Below are positions 1-5,254 of a stretch of 5,616 nt of DNA, one piece after another. The DNA lies in the NCBI GenBank assembly GCA_025458365.1, contig JALOSP010000110.1, forward strand, positions 1-5,616, read 5' to 3'. The notes below the pieces were generated by a model. The model saw only the letters and a list, made by a program, of their open reading frames with translations, did no database searches and was not told the DNA's origin. Numbering within the stretch: position 1 is the stretch's first letter; each line of letters opens with the position of its first letter. The stretch is from Hyphomonadaceae bacterium (GTDB lineage: Bacteria; Pseudomonadota; Alphaproteobacteria; Caulobacterales; Aquidulcibacteraceae). The position numbers and the translations under genes are program-made.

Positions 1-134
1 CGTACAATCGCGCGTGAGAGCCGGGCTGCCAGTGTCTTCATCGCGCCAAGGATGGCGGCGCAGGCCGGTGCAGGCAAGGCCCGCCGCCAGCGCGTGCTGC
101 GCTCGCCTCGACCCGCTGCCAAGGGGCGGTCCAT
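1..134 (-). CDS. Doubtful 5' fragment of a divergent reverse-strand gene
   Basis: A reverse-strand frame is open from an ATG at 134-132 to the left edge. A second in-frame ATG at 41-39 begins MKTLAARLSRAIVR, which looks more like a real N-terminus than the arginine-rich stretch before it. Neither ATG has a clear Shine-Dalgarno sequence. A gene here would be divergent from the crotonase gene, which would explain the roughly 190-base leader between them. I do not recognise the protein, and the fragment is too short to judge by codon use. It could equally be a chance opening in GC-rich DNA. Confidence 0.18.
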   Translation of the reverse strand, partial: MDRPLAAGRGERSTRWRRALPAPACAAILGAMKTLAARLSRAIV

Positions 135-211
135 CCGGCAGCGCACACGTGGCGCGCAGGTGGCACTGCTGCCATTGTGTCCGGGCTCGCACAACAAAAG
201 ACCGAGCTACC

Positions 212-216
212 GGAGG
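212..216 (+). promoter_or_regulatory. Ribosome binding site of the crotonase gene
   Basis: GGAGG lies 12 bases upstream of the ATG at 229. It decides the start. The frame stays open back to 52, but the residues encoded there are arginine- and alanine-rich and unlike any crotonase, while the family fold begins directly after residue 1 of the 229 start. Confidence 0.7.
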
Positions 217-228
217 AACACCGCCGCC

Positions 229-1107
229 ATGCCAGATTTCGAAACCATCCGCCTGCAGATCAGCGAAGGGATCGCCACTGTCACCTTGAACCGGCCCGAC
301 CGGTTGAACGCCTTTACCGGCCAGATGCTGGGCGAAATGATCGCAGCTTTTGACATCACCGATGCTGATGACGCCGTTCGGGCGGTCATCGTCACCGGTG
401 AGGGTCGGGCTTTCTGCGCAGGAGCCGACCTCAGTGCCGGGGCAGCAACTTTCGACTATGACAACCGGACGGACCGGCCCGACCGGCAGGGCAGTTTCGA
501 GGACCGGCTGCGCGATGGCGGCGGGCGGCTGACCTTGAGGATTTTCGAGAGCCTCAAGCCGGTGATCGCTGCGGTGAATGGTCCGGCGGTTGGTGTCGGA
601 GCGACCATGCAGCTGGCGATGGATATCAGGCTTGCGTCGCAGGACGCCCGGTTCGGCTTCGTGTTTGCCCGGCGCGGCATTGTGCCGGAGGCCTGCTCCA
701 GCTGGTTCCTTCCCCGGATTGTCGGCATCTCCAAAGCGCTGGAATGGTGCTATTCAGGCCGGGTGTTCGATGCAGCCGAAGCTCTGGATGGCGGGCTGGT
801 CCGATCCCTTCACGCCCCTGAAGACCTCCTGCCTGCAGCCCGCGCCATGGCCCGCGAGATTGCCGACAATACGGCCCCGGTGTCGATCGCACTGACCCGC
901 CAGATGATGTGGCGGATGCTGGGCGCCGATCATCCGATGGAAGCCCACAAGATCGACAGCCGGGCAGTCTATGCCCGCGGCCAGGGTGCCGATGCGCGCG
1001 AAGGAATCACCAGTTTCCTGGAGAAGCGGCCGCCAGTCTATCCCCAAGGGGTCAGCACCGACATGCCGGACTTTGTCCCGTGGTGGCCAGATAGACCGTT
1101 TTCCTAG
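229..1107 (+). CDS. Crotonase-superfamily protein, likely enoyl-CoA isomerase type
   Basis: This 292-residue protein belongs to the enoyl-CoA hydratase/isomerase family, cytosolic enzymes that act on acyl-CoA thioesters in fatty-acid or aromatic-acid breakdown. The N-terminal strand and LNRPDRLNAF motif are at residues 20-29. The first oxyanion-hole segment, GRAFCAGADL, is at 59-68. The second, NGPAVGVGA, is at 117-125. Aligned by eye with rat crotonase, the hydratase glutamates E144 and E164 become Thr126 and Phe144. A glutamate instead sits at 154 in VPEACSSWFLPR, matching the catalytic glutamate of peroxisomal delta3,delta2-enoyl-CoA isomerases (PEGCSS). Isomerase or another crotonase chemistry is therefore more likely than hydration. 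A loop at residues 74-98, rich in Asp and Arg, is longer than in the short members. It is usually annotated simply as enoyl-CoA hydratase; the substrate is unknown. The TAG stop overlaps the first downstream palindrome by one base. Confidence 0.92.
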   Translation: MPDFETIRLQISEGIATVTLNRPDRLNAFTGQMLGEMIAAFDITDADDAVRAVIVTGEGRAFCAGADLSAGAATFDYDNRTDRPDRQGSFEDRLRDGGGRLTLRIFESLKPVIAAVNGPAVGVGATMQLAMDIRLASQDARFGFVFARRGIVPEACSSWFLPRIVGISKALEWCYSGRVFDAAEALDGGLVRSLHAPEDLLPAARAMAREIADNTAPVSIALTRQMMWRMLGADHPMEAHKIDSRAVYARGQGADAREGITSFLEKRPPVYPQGVSTDMPDFVPWWPDRPFS

Positions 1108-1146
1108 TGCACGATTCGTTTCCACGGAAACGAAGTTGTGCACCAG
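1104..1146. repeat. Palindrome 1, REP-like, at the crotonase stop codon
   Basis: The inner arms TTCGTTTCC (1115-1123) and GGAAACGAA (1126-1134) are perfect 9-base inverted repeats separated by two bases. The outer arms GTGCAC (1107-1112 and 1138-1143) extend the hairpin across a small internal loop (GA against GTT). The element begins CTAGTGC, and its first bases overlap the stop codon of the crotonase gene. No T-tract follows, so it is not a standard intrinsic terminator. It could stabilise the mRNA 3' end or be one copy of a dispersed repeat; the resemblance to palindrome 3 favours the latter. Confidence 0.75.
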
Positions 1147-1158
1147 ACTTTCGACTCT

Positions 1159-1206
1159 GATCAATTTGCTCCGGTTTTGACGATTCCGTCAAAACGCAAA
1201 CTGATC
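1159..1206. repeat. Palindrome 2, two-part stem of a different design
   Basis: The inner arms GTTTTGACG (1174-1182) and CGTCAAAAC (1187-1195) pair perfectly around an ATTC loop. The outer arms 1159-1169 and 1196-1206 (GATCA.TTTGC against GCAAA.TGATC) pair at 10 of 11 positions, with an unpaired TCCG at 1170-1173 on the left side only. The whole stem is about 20 base pairs. It abuts palindrome 3, sharing base 1206, and has no T-tract. Its sequence differs from palindromes 1 and 3, so it is probably a second repeat type in a mosaic cluster. Confidence 0.72.
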
Positions 1207-1242
1207 TAGTGCGCGTCTCCCCGGAAACGAAACGCGCACTGG
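1206..1242. repeat. Palindrome 3, second copy of the palindrome 1 type
   Basis: The arms AGTGCGCGT (1208-1216) and ACGCGCACT (1232-1240) are perfect 9-base inverted repeats around a 15-base loop. Like palindrome 1 it opens with CTAGTGC (1206-1212) and contains CGGAAACGAA (1222-1231, identical to 1125-1134). Here that core lies in the loop instead of forming one arm, because the matching left arm is shortened. This looks like a diverged or deleted copy of the same element. Confidence 0.7.
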
Positions 1243-1327
1243 AATGAGGATCATGTCAGGGTGGGGTCGCAGGTATCTGTGGTAACGTCGAATTAAGCTG
1301 TCGGTTGCAATCAAGCTCGGTACGATC

Positions 1328-1333
1328 AAGGAG
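1328..1333 (+). promoter_or_regulatory. Ribosome binding site of the DUF2336 gene
   Basis: AAGGAG ends six bases before the ATG at 1340, a near-ideal spacing that supports this start. I found no convincing promoter between the palindromes and this site (1243-1327). Confidence 0.7.
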
Positions 1334-1339
1334 CGCACG

Positions 1340-2554
1340 ATGGCCGACGGCGCATTTGAGGATTTTCTGAACGCGCCGACGAGTATCGGAACGGCCACGC
1401 GCGACCGGACGAGGGCGACCCTGACCCGTCGCTTGCAAGATGTCGTCGGGCTTCCCGGTTCGCGAATCCAGCCTCAAGAACGGCACATGGCAGCTGACCT
1501 CTTGATCGAGGTCTTGCGCGAAAGCGACCTGCCCACCCGGGTCCGCTGTGCAGAGCGGATGGCCCTCCTGCATGAGGCGCCCGCCTTGCTCCTCCGGTAT
1601 CTCGCCCGCGATGATATCGAAGTGGCCCGCCAGCTACTCGAAATCTGCGAAGCGTTCGATGATTCCGACCTGATCGCGACCGCCAATGCACCCAGCGCCA
1701 CGACCGAGCATCGCATTTTGATCGCGCGACGCAAGAAGGTCTCCGAAAGCGTTGCCGACGTGCTGGCACAACGCGAGGAAGTGCCGGTGATCATGGCGCT
1801 GTTGCGCAACAAGGACAGCATGCTGGCCCATCCGGCGGTCGAGACGATCACTGCAATGTCAAAAAGCTATCCCGAGATCGGCCCCTTCCTGCTCAAGCGC
1901 CCCGAATTGAAGCCCTCCCAGGCGCTGACCATGTTCTGGTGGGCTGCACCCGATGAGCGCGTGCGCATTCTGGAGCGCTTCGCCGTTGAGCGTCTGACGC
2001 TGCTGGATGCCTGTCAGGATCTGTTCGCCGTGGCAGCACGTGACGGCTGGCAGGACGGGCTGCTGCGCAAGTCGTTGCAATTCATCGAACGGCGCCAGCG
2101 CAATCGCGAAGCGATCGTCAAAAGCCCGTATGACAGTCTCGAGCATGCGATTGAGGCGCTGGCGGCCAATCCGTCTCAGGAATTGTTCAAGGAAATCGCC
2201 TTTCTCTCCGGCTTGCGACCGGCGAGCGGCGCCCAGATCCTGTCCGACCCCGGCGGCGAGGCGCTGGCCATCCTGTGCAAGGCGACCGGACTCAAGCGGC
2301 GTTATCTGCGGACCTTGTGGACCGGACTGAAACGACCGACGGGGACCGATGAGGCGCCCGCCGAACCATGGGCCCGCGCACTGCGGGTCTTCGACACGCT
2401 GTCGACCAACAAGGCGCAAACCGTGTTGCGGTACTGGAACTGGTCGCTCACTTCGGCGATGTCACCGACGCTGGCAGCCAAGCTGGATGATGATGCCGAT
2501 GAACTGGAATTCTCGGTAGCCGCCCGCGCGTCGCGGCTTGTGTTCGGCAATTGA
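1340..2554 (+). CDS. DUF2336 domain protein, function unknown
   Basis: This 404-residue protein resembles the DUF2336 family, widespread in alphaproteobacteria and without an agreed function. The strongest family-like block is VSESVADVLAQREEVP at about residues 134-149, followed by the short helical segments typical of the family. The whole chain reads as successive amphipathic helices rich in Leu, Ala, Glu and Arg, consistent with a HEAT-like solenoid that binds a partner. I see no signal peptide, no membrane segment and no catalytic motif, so it is probably a soluble cytoplasmic protein. The length is within the range I expect for the family. The gene is preceded by the palindrome cluster and followed 121 bases later by the SbtA-like gene on the same strand, so co-transcription is possible but not shown. 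The family call is by eye; the role is unknown. Confidence 0.8.
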   Translation: MADGAFEDFLNAPTSIGTATRDRTRATLTRRLQDVVGLPGSRIQPQERHMAADLLIEVLRESDLPTRVRCAERMALLHEAPALLLRYLARDDIEVARQLLEICEAFDDSDLIATANAPSATTEHRILIARRKKVSESVADVLAQREEVPVIMALLRNKDSMLAHPAVETITAMSKSYPEIGPFLLKRPELKPSQALTMFWWAAPDERVRILERFAVERLTLLDACQDLFAVAARDGWQDGLLRKSLQFIERRQRNREAIVKSPYDSLEHAIEALAANPSQELFKEIAFLSGLRPASGAQILSDPGGEALAILCKATGLKRRYLRTLWTGLKRPTGTDEAPAEPWARALRVFDTLSTNKAQTVLRYWNWSLTSAMSPTLAAKLDDDADELEFSVAARASRLVFGN

Positions 2555-2675
2555 TACAGCTGGCAGCCTGACCATTGTGCAGGCCGCCCACAGCGACATG
2601 TTTGCCTGACAGCTGAAATCGCTTAAGGCCGGAAGCGCCGTATGGTGTTTGCGGTTTGAGGATCGGGCAGTTTCA

Positions 2676-3680
2676 ATGCTGGACATGGCCATTGCCAATC
2701 TTCTGGCGCCCCCGATCCTGTTCTTTGTTCTGGGCGGGCTGGCGGCGCTGGGGCGTTCGGATCTGACGATCCCGGAAGCCGCGTCGAAAATCCTGTCGAT
2801 CTACCTGTTGCTCGCCATCGGGTTCAAAGGTGGCGTGGCTGCGGCGTCCGAGGGGATCAACAGCGGGTTTATCATCATTACGCTGGCAGGTGTTATCCTG
2901 TCGGCGATCCTGCCACTGGTCGTGGTTCCGCTGTTCTTGAAAATCGCGGGCCTCGACCGGGCAACGGCGGCAGCAACGGCGGCGCACTATGGCTCGATCT
3001 CGATCGTGACTTTCGTGACGGCGCTCGATTTTGCCGGGCGGGCAGGTGTCGAAGTGTCAGGTCATATGGTAGCGGTTGCCGCTGCGATGGAAAGCCCCGC
3101 GATCCTGACCGGTCTGGTGCTGGCCGCTCTGGCAACCCAGGATGCGGCGCGTTCGGCTGTTGAAGGTCAGCCAGCAACCAAGCCGCGTTTGAAACTGCCT
3201 CCGCATCTGTTGCGCGAAGTGTTCTTCAACGGTTCGGTCGTGGTGCTGGTGGGTGCGTTTGCGGTCGGTGTGATCACGGGTGATGCCGGGATGAAGCGGC
3301 TGGACCTGTTTGTGAACGGGATTTTCCAGGGCATTCTCTGCCTGTTCCTGCTCGACATGGGCTTGCTGGCCGTGCGCCGCCTGATGCGGGGAGAGGGCAA
3401 TCTGCCGAGGCTTGCGCTGGCTGCAACACTGGCCACGGCAACCTGCGCTGCTCTGGGCGCGCTGGTCGGAAAGTTGATCGGGGCACCGCCGGGCGATGTC
3501 GCCATGCTGATCGTGCTGACAGCCAGTGCATCCTATATCGCGGTGCCTGCCGCCATGCGGGTTGCCCTGCCGGAGGCCAATCCCGGTGCCTATCTCTCGG
3601 CATCTTTGGGTGTCACCTTCCCGCTCAACCTGACCATTGGCATCCCGCTGTATTTCGCGCTGGCCGCCTGGCTGGCGTGA
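2676..3680 (+). CDS. SbtA-family sodium-dependent bicarbonate permease
   Basis: This 334-residue membrane protein resembles the SbtA family (DUF897), whose cyanobacterial founder imports bicarbonate with sodium across the inner membrane. The N-terminal half has the opening helix FFVLGGLAALG (16-26), the DLTIPEAASK turn (29-38), AIGFKGGVA (47-55) and TAAHYGSISIVTFV (101-114), all family signatures. A short hydrophilic linker at about residues 160-185 separates it from a second hydrophobic half containing ASASYIAVPAAMR and the terminal SLGVTFPLNLTIG block. About ten helices in two halves are expected. The ATG at 2676 is chosen because the helix begins just after it; GAGG at 2658-2661 is a weak, rather distant ribosome site. 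A TTG at 2649 and an ATG at 2685 are alternatives. No PII-like sbtB regulator gene lies beside it. The gene ends 12 bases from the stop of the convergent reductase. Confidence 0.88.
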   Translation: MLDMAIANLLAPPILFFVLGGLAALGRSDLTIPEAASKILSIYLLLAIGFKGGVAAASEGINSGFIIITLAGVILSAILPLVVVPLFLKIAGLDRATAAATAAHYGSISIVTFVTALDFAGRAGVEVSGHMVAVAAAMESPAILTGLVLAALATQDAARSAVEGQPATKPRLKLPPHLLREVFFNGSVVVLVGAFAVGVITGDAGMKRLDLFVNGIFQGILCLFLLDMGLLAVRRLMRGEGNLPRLALAATLATATCAALGALVGKLIGAPPGDVAMLIVLTASASYIAVPAAMRVALPEANPGAYLSASLGVTFPLNLTIGIPLYFALAAWLA

Positions 3681-3692
3681 TCGGAGGCTGGT

Positions 3693-5105
3693 TCACCCCA
3701 GATTTTTCAGGAATCCGACAAGCTTGCGGGTCCGATCGGAAAACAGGCTTGGTGTGTACCAGGCCCCTGCCGCCCGTTTGGCAATCTCCGACCGGGTCGG
3801 GTAGGGGCTGATCAGATTGGTCAGGGCGCGGACACCTTGTCCATTGGCCATCGCCATGCCGATGATCTGAATGGTCTCACCCGCCGCCTCGCCGACAACA
3901 GTGGCACCCAGAAGCTTGCCGCTCTTGCCCAGCACCAGCTTGCAGAAACCAGCGGTCTCACGCTCGGTCTGGGCCCTGTCATTCTCGTGGGCATGCCAGA
4001 CGGTGGTCTTGACCTCATCGCCGGACCTTGCCCGGGCCTCGGCCTCTGTGAGGCCGATCTGGGCCACTTCAGGGCTGCAATAGGCGACGGCGGGCATGTG
4101 GCCGACATCGGCGGTGCCTGGGGCCTTGAACAACACGGTCTTGACGAAGAGAGACGCGTGAAAGCCCGCCGCATGGGTCAGTTGTTCACGCCCGGCAATG
4201 TCGCCCAAGGCCCAGACCCGCCGGTTGGAGACGCTGCGCAGCTTGCTGTCGGTGAGAATACCTTTGCGGTTGAAACTGACACCTGCACCCTCCAGCCCCA
4301 GTCCGTCAGTGCGGACCTTGCGGCCCACAGCCACCAGCAGGCGGCTGCCCGCGATCACACGACCATCGGCCAAGGTCAGTGCAACACCAGCAGGCGAGGG
4401 CGCCACTGCGGTGGCCGCCACACCTTCGATCAGCGTGATGCCATCGTCCCGCAGGCTGTCACGCACCAGCGCTGCAGCTTCAGGCTCGCTGCGCCCCAGC
4501 AGGCTCGCCGCCTCCACGATCGTCACGGCCACGCCGAGTCTCGCAAAGGCCTGCCCCAGTTCCACACCGATGACGCCACCACCGAGCACGATCAGGCTGG
4601 CGGGCAGGTCTGGCTGGTCGAATACGGTCTCGTTGGTGAGGTAACTGACCGTGTCGATCCCGGGGATCGGCGGCACGAGGGCTGTTGCCCCGGCTGTGAT
4701 CACAAAACGACGCGCCTTGATGATGTGGCTGTCGGATTCGACGGTGTCAGGCCCGGTAAACCTGGCCCACTCCCGGATCACGGTGCAGCCAAAGCCTTCA
4801 AACCGCTCCTGACTGTCCACTGGCGCGATGGTGGCGATCACGTCGCGGACATGGGCCTGAACCTTCTGCCAGTCCACCACGGGCCGGTCCACCGCCCCGA
4901 TCCCGAAGCGGGCTGCATGGCGCATGGCGTGGGCGGTGTTGGCGGCCTTGATCAGGGCCTTGGAGGGCACGCAGCCGGTGTTGAGGCAATCGCCACCCAT
5001 CTCGCCTGCTTCGAACAGCACGACGGACAGGCCCAATTGTGCAGCCCCGGCAGCCACCGGGGGGCAAAGCCTACATGGAGATTCTCGACACGGTCGAAAT
5101 GGCAC
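3693..5105 (-). CDS. Flavin disulfide oxidoreductase (mercuric-reductase-like), 5' truncated
   Basis: This is a pyridine nucleotide-disulfide oxidoreductase that uses FAD, NAD(P)H and a redox-active cysteine pair. The pair is in CLNTGCVPSK (Cys40 and Cys45 counted from the GTG at 5105). An ITAGA segment is at 136-140, the NAD(P)-binding GGGVIGVE at 175-182, and the second FAD motif ALGDIAG at 299-305. The C-terminal dimerisation domain follows to residue 470. Where lipoamide dehydrogenases have HxHPTxxE, this protein has SPYPTRSE (433-440), so the catalytic histidine is replaced by Tyr435. It is therefore unlikely to be a lipoamide dehydrogenase, and the true substrate is unknown. The first 16 residues are unrelated to the family: homology begins at VAAGAAQLG (17-25), and the expected N-terminal GxGxxG FAD motif is absent in all three reverse frames. 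The GTG is thus probably not a genuine start but a chance one beyond a breakpoint. The remaining 454 residues look intact. Confidence 0.85.
   Translation of the reverse strand: MPFRPCRESPCRLCPPVAAGAAQLGLSVVLFEAGEMGGDCLNTGCVPSKALIKAANTAHAMRHAARFGIGAVDRPVVDWQKVQAHVRDVIATIAPVDSQERFEGFGCTVIREWARFTGPDTVESDSHIIKARRFVITAGATALVPPIPGIDTVSYLTNETVFDQPDLPASLIVLGGGVIGVELGQAFARLGVAVTIVEAASLLGRSEPEAAALVRDSLRDDGITLIEGVAATAVAPSPAGVALTLADGRVIAGSRLLVAVGRKVRTDGLGLEGAGVSFNRKGILTDSKLRSVSNRRVWALGDIAGREQLTHAAGFHASLFVKTVLFKAPGTADVGHMPAVAYCSPEVAQIGLTEAEARARSGDEVKTTVWHAHENDRAQTERETAGFCKLVLGKSGKLLGATVVGEAAGETIQIIGMAMANGQGVRALTNLISPYPTRSEIAKRAAGAWYTPSLFSDRTRKLVGFLKNLG
5058..5066. other. Probable breakpoint between unrelated sequences
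   Basis: To the left, the minus strand encodes conserved reductase sequence up to Val17 (codon at 5057-5055). To the right, that frame turns into Pro, Cys and Arg residues with no family resemblance, while the plus strand reads GGKAYMEILDTVEMALRQ and a stop, like the end of another protein. A run of G residues (5059-5064) lies at the join and could provide microhomology. Either an assembly chimera or a real recombination would produce this pattern. Confidence 0.6.
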
Positions 5106-5116
5106 TGAGACAGTGA
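5060..5116 (+). CDS. 3' remnant of an unidentified gene upstream of rpoN
   Basis: Eighteen codons followed by TGA read GGKAYMEILDTVEMALRQ. The alternation of hydrophobic and charged residues is that of an ordinary C-terminal helix, and the codons look natural. Upstream of 5060 the frame enters the antisense of the reductase, so the body of the gene is not present. The fragment is on the same strand as rpoN and ends 138 bases before it. It is too short to identify. Confidence 0.35.
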   Translation, partial: GGKAYMEILDTVEMALRQ

Positions 5117-5254
5117 GCGGCCATCCTGAGGCAAAACCATGCCAAATCTTACAATTCAGCTAATTTTGCGAAAAAAAGAAGGTTCTGGCCCACTCTCTGC
5201 TTGTCGTATCTGTTGAGCGAGGTTTGATACCACCCACAAACCGCCCTCTCAAAC
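5117..5254. other. AT-richer spacer upstream of rpoN
   Basis: This stretch is visibly richer in A and T than the rest of the window, especially at about 5145-5182, which contains a run of seven A. It presumably holds the rpoN promoter, but I could not pick a convincing -35/-10 pair. I see no hairpin of note. Confidence 0.4.

Noticed and set aside
161..176. TGGCAC resembling the -24 element of a sigma-54 promoter, upstream of the crotonase.
   Set aside because: The -12 GC dinucleotide is not at the required spacing (AT is found instead). The bases form only a weak 5-base hairpin, TGGCA with TGCCA.
52..228. N-terminal extension of the crotonase by 59 residues from an ATG at 52.
   Set aside because: The extension is Arg- and Ala-rich with no resemblance to the family, and GGAGG at 212-216 supports the ATG at 229.
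1104..1242. The palindromes as a rho-independent terminator for the crotonase gene.
   Set aside because: None of the three stems is followed by a T-tract on either strand, and the shared sequence of stems 1 and 3 suggests a repeat element.
1293..1307. Possible CtrA site (TTAA-N7-TTAA) before the DUF2336 gene.
   Set aside because: Only the first TTAA half is present; the second half reads GTTG.
1326..1769. Reverse-strand reading frame of 147 codons inside the DUF2336 gene.
   Set aside because: It is rich in Arg, Ser and Gly, matches no family I know, and lies antisense to a well-supported gene with a good ribosome site.
3670..3700. Bidirectional terminator between the convergent permease and reductase genes.
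   Set aside because: Only 12 bases separate the stop codons, and I see no stable inverted repeat there.
3837..5108. Long plus-strand reading frame of 423 codons opposite the reductase.
   Set aside because: The minus-strand frame has clear family motifs along its length. The plus-strand product has no recognisable fold, is rich in His, Gly and Asp, and is the usual shadow of a GC-rich gene.
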